DNA of 64,000 bases from Poriferisodalis sp965208895 (GTDB lineage: Bacteria > Actinomycetota > Acidimicrobiia > Acidimicrobiales > Poriferisodalaceae). Position 1 is the first letter of the stretch; every line of letters starts with the position of its first letter. Below are positions 8,459 to 17,041 of this stretch, piece by piece. Location of the stretch: contig NZ_OZ242363.1 of NCBI RefSeq assembly GCF_965208895.1, positions 3,968,001 through 4,032,000 on the forward strand, given 5' to 3'. Both the position numbers and the translations under genes were made by a program. Under the pieces are notes generated by a model. That model saw only the letters and a program-made list of their open reading frames with translations, made no database searches and was not told the origin of the DNA.

Positions 8459-10144
8459 TCAGGGGTAGTGGTCGGGGAGGTCGTTCTCGTACAGGACGGC
8501 ATCGCCGGAGCCGAGATTTGCACGCACCCAGTTCACTGCTGATTCGAGGTCTGCCATGCAGCGAACTGTGGCGCTATCGTCCGTGCGATCGTGAATGAGG
8601 TTGCGCATGTTGCGGCCTCGGGTTGCTCGCTTGGCGGCGGCCTGGTCCCAGCCGGCTGCTCCGCCCAGCAACGCAGTCCGGTTGGTGCGACCGACGATGA
8701 TGACGTCGTCGGCAATCTGCGCGGCCTGCTCGCCGAGCCGGCGGTTCTCGTGAGCTTGGCTGCGGCCGAGCTCGACCATCCCCGGCGTGACCACGACGCG
8801 CCGGCCGGCGTCGGTATTTGCCAGCATGGACAGCGCCGCCCGCGCGCCTGCGGGATTGGAGTTGTAGGTGTCGTCGATCACCATGACGCCGGCGGGGCTC
8901 CGCGCGGCGGTGCGGCGGTGATCGGGAGTCGGCAGGTCGCCGAGCCGGCTTGCGATGTCGGCATCGGAGACTCCCAGTACCGAGGCCGCGGCCACGGCGC
9001 ACGCCACATTCGCCGGCGCAGCGCCGCCGAGCGGACCGACAGCGATTTCCCTGCCGAACAGCGTGATGCGGCGCGACACCGCAGCCTCATTGATCGACAC
9101 GTCGTACCCGGCGACGGGAGCATCGCTGCGGGACCCAGAGCCCGAACCGCTCGTCGTTGCGGTCCCGTCGCCGTTGGCGTCGGCAGGCAGCACGGTCACG
9201 TCCGCGGCCGGATCCTGCGTCGAGCACCGGATGATGCGCAGACCCGAAGCGGCCAACCGATCAGCCTCGGCCCGCAATCCGTAGGCGTCGATGTTGAGAA
9301 TTGCCGTGCGGCTCGTCGCGAAGATCTCCGCCTTGGCAGCCACGATTCGGTCAAGGCTGCCGAAGCGCTCGAGGTGGACCGGACCGATCGAAGCCAGGAT
9401 GGACACCGACGGGCGCACCCAGCGGGTCATCGCCGCGATTTCTCCGGTGCCGAAGGTGCCCATCTCCGCGATGAACACCTCGGTGCCAGGCACCAAGTGC
9501 TCGTTGACGCTGCGACATATCCCCGCTGTGTTGTTGAAGCTGGCCGGAGTAGCGACGACCGACCGGGATCCCTCCACCAGCTGGCGCAAGTAGCCCTTGA
9601 TGGTGGTCTTGCCGTAGGAACCAGTCACTGCGACTCGCACCGGGTCGATGTGGTCCAGCCGTTGCTGCGCGCGATGCACCCAGCGGCGCGACAGCAGGGC
9701 TTCGAGCGGCGCGAGGATCGCCAATGAGACGTCTACCCACAGCGGCATGCCGAACAGCAGCACGGACACGACTGGTTCAGCCAGACCTGCCAGCAAGCCG
9801 ACGCCGACTAGCACGAACCACAGCACAGCCAGCGTGGCCGCCACCGTGACAAGTCGCCTAGTCCACGCCAACGGGCTGGACCGTCCGCGAATGTCGAGAC
9901 CCTGCGGTCCAACTGCGACCGCGAATGCAGTAATCGCGGGTGCCCACCAGAATGTGCCGCTCAACACCACCCCGGCGGCTGCCGCAAATGCCAGCACGCG
10001 ATTGTTCCGGTCCAGCAACCACCAGCGTCGGGCAAAGCGCGACGCTCGCCCGACGCCGTAGTGCTCACGCTGGGCGACTCGCAGCCAGCGTGCCGCTGCG
10101 ATCATGCCGGCCACGACCGACGTCCACAGCACGATCTGGTTCAT
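8459..10144 (-). CDS. Membrane-anchored Mur ligase, MurF-like
   Basis: A 561-residue protein. The first ~150 residues hold several hydrophobic segments (WTSVVAGMIAAARW, LAFAAAAGVVLSGTFWW, VTVAATLAVLWFVLVGVGLL), which ordinary soluble MurF lacks. The ligase part follows: P-loop VTGSYGKTTIKGYL (near residue 175), FNNTAGICRSV, ILASIGPVHLERFGS and the MurF-type DDTYNSNPAGARAAL. MurF adds D-Ala-D-Ala to UDP-MurNAc-tripeptide. Adjacent to the Ddl-like gene and outside any visible division cluster. Could use another dipeptide or precursor. Confidence 0.8.
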   Translation of the reverse strand: MNQIVLWTSVVAGMIAAARWLRVAQREHYGVGRASRFARRWWLLDRNNRVLAFAAAAGVVLSGTFWWAPAITAFAVAVGPQGLDIRGRSSPLAWTRRLVTVAATLAVLWFVLVGVGLLAGLAEPVVSVLLFGMPLWVDVSLAILAPLEALLSRRWVHRAQQRLDHIDPVRVAVTGSYGKTTIKGYLRQLVEGSRSVVATPASFNNTAGICRSVNEHLVPGTEVFIAEMGTFGTGEIAAMTRWVRPSVSILASIGPVHLERFGSLDRIVAAKAEIFATSRTAILNIDAYGLRAEADRLAASGLRIIRCSTQDPAADVTVLPADANGDGTATTSGSGSGSRSDAPVAGYDVSINEAAVSRRITLFGREIAVGPLGGAAPANVACAVAAASVLGVSDADIASRLGDLPTPDHRRTAARSPAGVMVIDDTYNSNPAGARAALSMLANTDAGRRVVVTPGMVELGRSQAHENRRLGEQAAQIADDVIIVGRTNRTALLGGAAGWDQAAAKRATRGRNMRNLIHDRTDDSATVRCMADLESAVNWVRANLGSGDAVLYENDLPDHYP

Positions 10145-10171
10145 GGGGATCTGCCCATCCTGCTCTGCGGG

Positions 10172-10185
10172 TTCAGGCCTGAACT
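10172..10185. promoter_or_regulatory. 14-bp perfect palindrome upstream of the MurF-like gene
   Basis: GTTCAGGCCTGAAC lies about 28-41 nt before ATG 10144, followed by a second half-like TTCAGGCC. Its symmetry and position suit an operator for a dimeric regulator of the MurF-like/Ddl-like pair. No regulator gene is adjacent. Confidence 0.4.
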
Positions 10186-10264
10186 TCAGGCCCTGCAGCG
10201 GCGATGCTGCTCATAGTCTCGACACTCCGTGTGCATGATCGGCGCCTTCGCCGACATCTGCTCA

Positions 10265-10963
10265 TCACAGCATGTCGAGGCGGCGCGAAATGGCATCGGT
10301 CAGCGCCGGTGCGGCATCGGTCGGCACGAAGTGCCCCACGCCGTTGAGAACGGTCAGTCGAGCGTCGGCGAGGATCGCCCGTGCCCGTCGCGCCGTGTCC
10401 AGTGGTGCGGAGGCGTCGTTGTGACCCCACATCAGCTCCACCGGTTGGGAGATCTCGCCGAGTTGAGCTTCATAGGTCTCATTGACGACCGTCACGAGCA
10501 CATCACGCATGACCCCCGTTGCGCCGCGGTAATCGGCGCTGCCGAAGCGCCGCCGCGTGCGCTCCATGGCGTCTTCGCCGAGCAAGCCGCGCCGGTGCAG
10601 TGCCCGAGCGAGACGAAACCGCATGGCTGGCCGCGCCGCGGGGCGGTCGGCTCGCTGCAGCAGCGGCACCCCGCACAACACCAGTGCCGCGACGGCGTCT
10701 GGGAATCGAGCAGCCAGCTCGACGGCAACCCGCCCCCCGAAACTGTGGCCGACGAGGACAACCTGCGGACGGCACTCACTGAGGATCGGGCAGACCAACT
10801 GTGCATAGCCCGCGGCACCGCACGCCTCACCCGGCGCCGGGCTGGCGCCGAAGCCAGGCAGGTCGAGGGCAATGGCGCCGGTGGTCCCTCGCGACTCGAC
10901 AAGACTGGTCAGGACTTTGTCGAAGTCGTGGTGGTTGCGACCCCAACCGTGCAGCGCCAGCAC
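10265..10963 (-). CDS. Alpha/beta hydrolase
   Basis: Alpha/beta-hydrolase fold: HGWGRNHHDF (oxyanion region), LDLPGFGASP, nucleophile elbow VGHSFGGR, acid in MWGHNDASAPLD and histidine in NGVGHFVP. GTG 10963 gives 232 residues but leaves only four residues before HGWGR. The frame continues upstream through an overlap with the end of leuA (SFAGGTVFGSRFGEQPADV), so the true start is probably further upstream at an unusual codon. Lies immediately downstream of leuA, so possibly co-transcribed. Substrate unknown. Confidence 0.8.
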   Translation of the reverse strand: MLALHGWGRNHHDFDKVLTSLVESRGTTGAIALDLPGFGASPAPGEACGAAGYAQLVCPILSECRPQVVLVGHSFGGRVAVELAARFPDAVAALVLCGVPLLQRADRPAARPAMRFRLARALHRRGLLGEDAMERTRRRFGSADYRGATGVMRDVLVTVVNETYEAQLGEISQPVELMWGHNDASAPLDTARRARAILADARLTVLNGVGHFVPTDAAPALTDAISRRLDML

Positions 10964-11028
10964 ATCGGCGGGCTGTTCGCCGAAGCGGCTGCCAAAGACG
11001 GTGCCGCCAGCAAAGCTGGTGAGGGGGC

Positions 11029-12756
11029 TCAGCGGGCGAGCGCCTCGGAATCGGGACCGGGCTGCGACCGGTTGATCGCTGACAGCAGGGCCCGGAAGCT
11101 GGCGGTGACGATGTTTGGGTGCAGCCCGACGCCCCAGTACACCTCGCGTGACGGGGTCTCGATCTCCACGTAGGCCGCAGCGGTGGCGTCCGCTCCCGCG
11201 CCGACAGCGTGCTCGTGGTAGTCGACGAGGCTCACTTCGATGCCCAGCGCATCTGCCAGGGCGGTCTTGAACGCGGACAGCGGGCCGTTGCCGCGGCCCT
11301 TGGCGCGTACATCGCCGTCGGGCCCCTTGATGGTCGCCTCCACCTCGGACTCGTCGGACGACTCCGAGTCGAAGTAGCTGCGGTGACCGACGTAGGTGTA
11401 CGGCGACTCGGCATGCAGGTAGGTCTCGTCGAATGTCTTCTTGATGGCCTCGGGCAGGATCTCGCCGCCCTCGTCGGTGATCGACTGGATCACGCTGCTG
11501 AACTCGATCTGGAGCCGTCGCGGCAGGTCGAGGCCGAAGCTGTTCTTCATCACGTAGGCCACGCCGCCCTTGCCCGACTGGCTGTTCACCCGGATGACGT
11601 CCTGATAGGTGCGTCCCACATGCGCCGGATCGATCGGCAGGTAGGGGACCTCCCAGCAGTCGTAGTCGTCAGCCAGCGCCTCGAAGCCCTTCTTGATGGC
11701 GTCCTGGTGGCTGCCGCTGAACGCGGTGTAGACCAAGTCGCCGCCGTAGGGGTGACGGGGGTGCACGGGAAGCTGGTTGCAGTACTCGGCGATACGACGC
11801 AGGTGGTCGATGTGGCTGATGTCCAGCTCGGGATCGACGCCTTGACTGAACAGGTTCATCGCGAGGGTGATGATGTCGACATTGCCGGTGCGCTCGCCGT
11901 TGCCGAACAGCGTGCCTTCCACCCGGTCAGCACCTGCCATCACGCCGAACTCCGTCGCCGCCACCCCGCAGCCGCGGTCGTTGTGGGGGTGCAGTGACAG
12001 CACCACGGCCTCTCGATTTTCCACGTTGCGATGGAAGTACTCGATGAGGTCGCCGTAGGTATTCGGTGTCGCCATTTCCACGGTGGCGGGCAGGTTCAAG
12101 ATGATCGGGTCGTCGGCAGTGGCGCCCCATTCGGCGCTCACCGCGTTGCACACCTCGAGCGCATAGTCGATCTCGGTCCCGGTGAACGACTCGGGCGAGT
12201 ACTCGAAGCGGATCGCCCCGCCGTCGTGCTTGCGCGCCAGCTCCTTGCACAGTTGTGTGCCGGTGATGGCAATGTCTTTGATGCCCTCTTTGTCCAAGCG
12301 GTAGACCACCCGGCGCTGCAGTTCCGATGTCGGGTTGTAGAGGTGGACGATCGCCTTGTTCGCCCCGGCGATGGCCTCATAGGTCCGCGCGATCAGCTCG
12401 GGCCGGCTCTGGGTGAGCACCTGGATCCAGACGTCGTCGGGCACCAGGTCCTCTTCGACCAGCATGCGGCAGAATTCGAAGTCCGGCGCCGAAGCCGACG
12501 GAAAGCCGACCTCGATCTCCTTGAAGCCCATCTCCACCAGCACCTCGAACATCTGGCGCTTGCGTGGAACGTCCATGGGGTCGATGAGGGCCTGGTTGCC
12601 GTCGCGCAGATCCACCGAGCACCACAGCGGCGCCTCAGAGATGATCTGGTCGGGCCAGGTGCGGTCCGGCAGGTGCGCGGGAAACGCGTAGGTGCCGTAG
12701 AGGTGGTGCGGCATTGAGCTCGGCTGCTGGGTGCTGATGCGCTTGACGTCTGCCAT
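11029..12756 (-). CDS. leuA: 2-isopropylmalate synthase
   Basis: Condenses acetyl-CoA with 2-ketoisovalerate, the first committed step of leucine synthesis. 575 residues from ATG 12756, chosen because AGGAG lies 7 nt upstream. The N-terminal catalytic barrel has WCSVDLRDGNQALIDPM, EVGFPSASAPDF and SLHPHNDRGCGVAATE. The C-terminal domain (from about residue 430) is the regulatory leucine-binding part, with GPLSAFKTALADALG. The longer actinobacterial form (starts near PHHLYGTYAFPAHLPDRTWP). Expression is predicted to be controlled by the attenuator at 12821-12954. Confidence 0.97.
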   Translation of the reverse strand: MADVKRISTQQPSSMPHHLYGTYAFPAHLPDRTWPDQIISEAPLWCSVDLRDGNQALIDPMDVPRKRQMFEVLVEMGFKEIEVGFPSASAPDFEFCRMLVEEDLVPDDVWIQVLTQSRPELIARTYEAIAGANKAIVHLYNPTSELQRRVVYRLDKEGIKDIAITGTQLCKELARKHDGGAIRFEYSPESFTGTEIDYALEVCNAVSAEWGATADDPIILNLPATVEMATPNTYGDLIEYFHRNVENREAVVLSLHPHNDRGCGVAATEFGVMAGADRVEGTLFGNGERTGNVDIITLAMNLFSQGVDPELDISHIDHLRRIAEYCNQLPVHPRHPYGGDLVYTAFSGSHQDAIKKGFEALADDYDCWEVPYLPIDPAHVGRTYQDVIRVNSQSGKGGVAYVMKNSFGLDLPRRLQIEFSSVIQSITDEGGEILPEAIKKTFDETYLHAESPYTYVGHRSYFDSESSDESEVEATIKGPDGDVRAKGRGNGPLSAFKTALADALGIEVSLVDYHEHAVGAGADATAAAYVEIETPSREVYWGVGLHPNIVTASFRALLSAINRSQPGPDSEALAR

Positions 12757-12820
12757 CGGATTCTCCTGAGTCGGTGGGTTCGGTCGGTGACGAGGTGGGT
12801 ACTGGACGGGTGGGGCCACG

Positions 12821-12852
12821 AAAAAACCCCCTGGCCCGAAGGCGCAGGAGGT
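12821..12852 (-). terminator. Intrinsic terminator of the leuA attenuator
   Basis: On the minus strand a stem of 11 pairs with one bulged C closes a UUCG tetraloop (stem arms 12841-12852 and 12827-12836), followed by six U (12826-12821). It lies between the leader peptide and the leuA start, with no gene ending here, so it can only act as a conditional stop before leuA. Confidence 0.85.
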
Positions 12853-12854
12853 TG

Positions 12855-12879
12855 GGCGAGGACCTGTGCGGTCCCCGCC
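12855..12879 (-). promoter_or_regulatory. Pause/anti-antiterminator hairpin of the leuA attenuator
   Basis: A 10-bp stem (GGCGGGGACC with GGTCCTCGCC, one G-U) closes loop GCACA and touches the stop codon of the leader peptide. If a ribosome stalls at the Leu codons the first arm is covered. The freed second arm can then pair with part of the terminator's 3' arm (CCUCGCC with GGCCAGG), which would prevent termination. The alternative pairing is my inference. Confidence 0.65.
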
Positions 12880-12941
12880 TAGGTAAGAAGGAGCAGCCCG
12901 GTTGCGGAATGCAGTGCGTGGTGAGTCGAGAAGCGAATCAC
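12879..12941 (-). CDS. leuA leader peptide
   Basis: A 20-codon reading frame from GTG 12941 to TAG 12879-12881. It ends in GLLLLT: four successive Leu codons (CTG CTC CTT CTT) two codons before the stop, plus one more Leu. No Shine-Dalgarno is seen, but TAGAAT lies 7 nt upstream, so translation is probably leaderless. Position, Leu run and the following hairpin and terminator match classical ribosome-mediated attenuation: charged tRNA-Leu lets the ribosome finish and leuA transcription stop. Confidence 0.85.
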   Translation of the reverse strand: MIRFSTHHALHSATGLLLLT

Positions 12942-12948
12942 GGAGACA

Positions 12949-12954
12949 ATTCTA
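12949..12954 (-). promoter_or_regulatory. -10 element of the leu leader promoter
   Basis: TAGAAT on the minus strand, 7 nt before the GTG of the leader peptide. It sits in the short gap after the end of ppk, so leuA has its own promoter. The -35 region is poorly conserved (TGGTCG with 17-nt spacing is possible). Confidence 0.55.
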
Positions 12955-12986
12955 CCAACCTGAGCGGACAACGACCAGACGCGCTG

Positions 12987-15089
12987 TCAGCGGCGGCGGT
13001 CGGCGTGGCGGGCCAGCATCAACTCGTGCAGATCGGTGCCGCAGTGCTGTGTCCATTCGCCGTCGCTGCCCAGCTTCCAATGAGCGATGCCATCGTCGAG
13101 GTACATGTCGGTGAGCGCGCCCAGCTCTTCGGTGAGCGCCGGCGCTTCGACGGGCGCCAGCGCCTCGACGCGGTAGCGCAGGTTGCGCGGCATCGCGTCG
13201 GCTGAGCCCAGCAGGATCGTGTAGCCCCGGTCGGGATTGCCGAATCGGTACACCCGGCTGTGCTCCAAGAAGCGGCCCACGATGCTTCGTACCGAAATGT
13301 TCTCGCTCATGCCCTCCACGCCGGGGACCAAGCAGCAGATGCCGCGCACGACGAGGTCGATTCGGCAGCCCTGCTGCGATGCCTGATACAGCGCGTCGAT
13401 CACCTCGTTGTCGACGATGGCGTTCATCTTCATGAAGATGTGGCCGTCTGGCTCGGCGGCTTCGGCCTCGATGTGATTGACGAGCGAGTTGCAAAGGCTG
13501 TGCGGCGCGACGGCCAGCTTGAGGTAGTCGGTCTTGCGGCTGTAGCCGGTGAGCGAGTTGAACAATGCCGCCACGTCGGCTGCGAAGTCTCGGTCGGAGG
13601 TGAGCAGTCCGAAGTCTTCGTAGATGCGTGCGGTGTCGGCGTTGAAGTTGCCCGTGCCGACGAAGCAGTAGTGGGCGATCCCGCGCGACTCGCGCCGCAC
13701 CACCATCGCCAGCTTGCAATGGGTCTTCAGGCCCACCACGCCGTAGGCGACGTGCACGCCCGCACGTTCGAGGAGCCGTGCCCACTCGATGTTGGATTGC
13801 TCGTCGAAGCGTGCCTTGAGCTCCACGACGACCACGACCTGCTTGCCGCGTTCTGCGGCACGGATGAGCGAGTCCACCAGACGGGTTCGCTCTGAGGTCC
13901 GGTACATCGTCAGCTTGATGGCCAGCACGTCGGGGTCGTCGGCCGCTTGGCGAATGAATGCGTCGAGGCTGGTCGTGAATGACTCATACGGCAGGTGCAC
14001 CAGGACGTCCTGGCGTTTGAGGACATCGAAGAAATCGACTCTGGCCTCGGGTTCGGTTGCCTCCGCACGCTGGCTCCCGGTGCCGCTGGCGAGCAGTGCG
14101 CCGGCCGCAGTCGTCACCCGCAGCGGCAGCGGCGTTCTGGGGTTGTGCGGAGGTGTCTTGAGGTCATCGCGGTCGATCCCGTACAGCTCGAACAGGTCTG
14201 ACAGGCCGAGCAGTCCCTTCGAGGTGTAGACGTCGTCGTGGGTCAGCTTCAGCTCACGGGTCAGCATGTCGAGGGCGTCGTTGCTCAAGTCCGGGGCAGC
14301 CTCGAGGCGAACCGCACCGCCGAACCGGCGCTGGCGCAGCTCGAGTTCCATGTGTTTGAGCAGGTCGTCGGTCTCGGTGTCGTCGATGTCGAGATCTGCG
14401 TCCCGGGTGACGCGGAACGTGCTGTGGCTGAGCAGCTTCACGCCAGGAAACAAGTCACCCAGGTGCCCCGAGATGACCGATTCCAGGGTGATGAATCGGT
14501 GCTCGTCGGGCAGTGCCAGAAAGCGGGGCAGGATCGGCGGCACCTTCACACGGGCGAACGACGGGCCGCTGGCGGAGTGCTCGACAAATACGGCGAGGCT
14601 CAGCGAGAGATCCGAGATGTAGGGAAAGGGGTGCGCGGGATCGACCGCCAGGGGTGTCAGCACTGGATAGACCTGCTCGCTGAACAGCTCAGCGACCCAA
14701 GCTCGGCTGGTGGCATCGAGTTCGTCGGGCTCGACGAAGGAGATTCCTTCGGCAGCCAGCGCTGGACGGAGTTCGTCCTCGAACAGCGACGAGGCGTCCC
14801 GGAGTTGCTCGGCCGCTGCCGCTCGGATTCCCTTGAGCTGGGCCAGAGGCGTCAGGCCGTCAGGTCCGGCCCGCCGCACACCCGCCTCAATCGAGTCGAG
14901 CACCGTGGGAACCCGCACCTGGAAGAACTCGTCGAGGTTCGATGCGTGGATGGCGACGAATTTGATGCGCTCGAGAAGGGGCAGCTCACGATCACGTGCG
15001 AGTGCCAGGACGCGATGATTGAAGTCGAGCCAGGACAACTCTCGATTGAGGTAGCGCTCGGGTGATCGGTCCCCGTGGGCGGCGGACAT
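12987..15089 (-). CDS. ppk1: Polyphosphate kinase 1
   Basis: A 700-residue protein covering the whole PPK1 length. It makes polyphosphate from ATP reversibly. Seen: N-terminal YLNRELSWLDFNHRVL, SNLDEFFQVRVP, the catalytic-histidine block GVVGLKTHCKLAMVVRRES (His that becomes phosphorylated) and GTGNFNADTARIYEDFGLLT. Near residue 325 a short Thr/Gly/Glu-rich insert (ASGTGSQRAEATE) is unlike most family members. ATG 15089 starts just before the conserved N-terminus. Its end lies only about 46 bp from the leu leader. Confidence 0.96.
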   Translation of the reverse strand: MSAAHGDRSPERYLNRELSWLDFNHRVLALARDRELPLLERIKFVAIHASNLDEFFQVRVPTVLDSIEAGVRRAGPDGLTPLAQLKGIRAAAAEQLRDASSLFEDELRPALAAEGISFVEPDELDATSRAWVAELFSEQVYPVLTPLAVDPAHPFPYISDLSLSLAVFVEHSASGPSFARVKVPPILPRFLALPDEHRFITLESVISGHLGDLFPGVKLLSHSTFRVTRDADLDIDDTETDDLLKHMELELRQRRFGGAVRLEAAPDLSNDALDMLTRELKLTHDDVYTSKGLLGLSDLFELYGIDRDDLKTPPHNPRTPLPLRVTTAAGALLASGTGSQRAEATEPEARVDFFDVLKRQDVLVHLPYESFTTSLDAFIRQAADDPDVLAIKLTMYRTSERTRLVDSLIRAAERGKQVVVVVELKARFDEQSNIEWARLLERAGVHVAYGVVGLKTHCKLAMVVRRESRGIAHYCFVGTGNFNADTARIYEDFGLLTSDRDFAADVAALFNSLTGYSRKTDYLKLAVAPHSLCNSLVNHIEAEAAEPDGHIFMKMNAIVDNEVIDALYQASQQGCRIDLVVRGICCLVPGVEGMSENISVRSIVGRFLEHSRVYRFGNPDRGYTILLGSADAMPRNLRYRVEALAPVEAPALTEELGALTDMYLDDGIAHWKLGSDGEWTQHCGTDLHELMLARHADRRR

Positions 15090-15290
15090 GACGGCTCAAG
15101 CCCCTGTGCGGTCGATGCACGGCGCCGTGGGGCGCAGCACCCTGCGCTCGTGAGAGTACGCAATCGGCGTCACTGTCCACAAGGGGCCGCGAAATACCGG
15201 CAGGTAGGCCCGACTTTCTTGCACCGGTCTATGGAAAAATTGTGCACTCTCGGCGGCGCCTCTGTGGACAACTGCCGGTTTGGCTGCCAA

Positions 15291-16769
15291 TCAGGCGGGC
15301 GCGAATTCGAAGGCGTCGTCGACGACAACGTCGGTGCCGATGAACTCCGACCTGATCATCTCGTCCATGAGCCCTGCGTCGCTGCTGCGGGCCCATTGCC
15401 TGCCGTTGGGGGTGCGCACCGCCGCCAACGCCACCTCGGGTGCCTCCCGTCCGTGCATGACGGTGTATGCCTCCACCGTGGCGTCGCCGGTGTAGTCCGC
15501 GTCGAGGTCGACAGAGGGGAACCGGTCGATCTCGTCCTGGCAATCCTGATGGCGGAAGCCGGCCTCCGGAGGTGTTGTGGAGTACACGCCGAACGAGTGC
15601 TTGGTGAGGTAGCCGCCGTTTGCCGAGCACAGTCCGATGCTGCCGGGGTTCTCGCGGAGCTTTCCGGCCATGGTGGCAATCGAATGGCCGACGTAGTTGT
15701 TGAGCGGGCCACCCGCGAAGGTGAGACCGCCGGTCAGGGTCAAGTCGCGGTCGAGACCCAGGCCCAGTTCGGTGGCCGAAATCTGCACGGCTGAGGGGAA
15801 GCAGGAGTAGAGGTCGACGTAGTCGATGTCGTCGACGCCGACGCCAGCCAGTTCCATGGCCCGGCGCCCGGCCACGCGGATGGCGGGCGAGCTGTGCAGG
15901 TCGCCGCGGTTGGACACGTAGTTGGTGTCGCGCCCGTCAGTCCCCGCGTAAGGGAACAGCCAGCGGTCGGTCGGCACGCCCGCGGCCGACGCTGCCTCCG
16001 CCGAGCACACGATGAGCGCTGCGGCCAGGTCGAGATCCCAATTGGAGTTCATGCACTTGGTGTAGGGGAAGCCGATGAGCCGGTTCGTTTGGCTTGGGTT
16101 GCGGATCTCGTCCGCTGTCATCGGGGTGCGTACCCAGGCGTAGGGATTGGCGACCGCAGCCTGGTTGAACTTCTCCCACATCGCAGCGACACGATCCCGG
16201 TGCTCGTCCATGGATTCGCCGCGGGAGGCCCGGAACGCCGATTCGAATACGGGATACAGGTTGATGGGATCTCGCAGGCCGCGCTCGACTTCCACCTTGT
16301 TGTTCATGACGACGTCGGCGCCGAGCACCTCGTCGGGCACCTTGTCGGTCTGGGAGGTGTAGGGGATGCGCTCGTCGCGACGGCGGGCTCGGCGGCGGCT
16401 CCAGATGCCCTCGGCCCCGGCGATGAGCACGACATCGGCTTCACCGGCCGCAATGCGGTTGCAGGCCATATTCACCAAGGATTGCGGAACATTGCCGCCG
16501 TCGGTGGACAACCCGGTTCTGGCGGAGGCGCCGAATCGTTCGTTCAGCAGCGCGGCCGGGTCGGGATACGGCCAGGCGCCCTTCACGACCCACGTGTGCG
16601 TGGCTCGGCTGGTCAGCCCGGGTGCGCCTGCGTCTTCGGCGGCTGCGGCCAGCGCCTCGGCCATCATGGCGACGGGCTCGAGCGCTTCGACAGGGACCTC
16701 AGGACGCTGCTTGAACTGACCGGCGCCTACGAGGACGGGGGTGCGCGGGTCGATCTGTGTGTCTGTCAT
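15291..16769 (-). CDS. Thiolase-family acetyl-CoA acetyltransferase-like protein
   Basis: 493 codons from ATG 16769 (the frame continues upstream, but TPVLVGAGQFKQRP is the natural thiolase start). Thiolase features: NMACNRIAAGEADVVLIAGAEG, DLYSCFPSAVQIS, FAGGPLNNYVGHSIATM and SANGGYLTKHSFGVYST. This order resembles SCP-x-type acetyl-CoA acetyltransferases of actinobacteria, with a C-terminal beta-rich extension after residue 410 (AYTVMHGREAPEVALAAV) that looks OB-fold-like. Likely role in acyl-CoA metabolism; substrate unknown. Transcribed alone. Confidence 0.85.
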   Translation of the reverse strand: MTDTQIDPRTPVLVGAGQFKQRPEVPVEALEPVAMMAEALAAAAEDAGAPGLTSRATHTWVVKGAWPYPDPAALLNERFGASARTGLSTDGGNVPQSLVNMACNRIAAGEADVVLIAGAEGIWSRRRARRRDERIPYTSQTDKVPDEVLGADVVMNNKVEVERGLRDPINLYPVFESAFRASRGESMDEHRDRVAAMWEKFNQAAVANPYAWVRTPMTADEIRNPSQTNRLIGFPYTKCMNSNWDLDLAAALIVCSAEAASAAGVPTDRWLFPYAGTDGRDTNYVSNRGDLHSSPAIRVAGRRAMELAGVGVDDIDYVDLYSCFPSAVQISATELGLGLDRDLTLTGGLTFAGGPLNNYVGHSIATMAGKLRENPGSIGLCSANGGYLTKHSFGVYSTTPPEAGFRHQDCQDEIDRFPSVDLDADYTGDATVEAYTVMHGREAPEVALAAVRTPNGRQWARSSDAGLMDEMIRSEFIGTDVVVDDAFEFAPA

Positions 16770-17041
16770 GGCGATGTGGCCTCGTTGGTGGGAGCTCGTT
16801 GGGTGATCGGGTCGCGACGATAGCGAACCGCCCTTTGTCGGGGCCGAGCGGCGGTTCCCCAGCGCGGTGTGCGGCTGAGCGGACAGGTGAGCCTTCCCGT
16901 TCTCGCACCAGTCGTTTCCCGCTCTTGTTCGCTGTCGCTCACGGGCCGCTCGGGCCACGGCTTCGCCTATCGGCTCAGCCTCTGGCAGCGACGGCATATG
17001 ACTTGACGGGCGGCAGTAGCGTCGGGACGGGGAGGCCGACG

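Noticed and set aside
15170..15280. DnaA-box-like sequences (TGTCCACAA and TGTGGACAA) suggesting an origin
   Set aside because: Only two sites, no AT-rich region, no dnaA, dnaN or partition genes around; likely chance in the gap between ppk1 and the thiolase gene.
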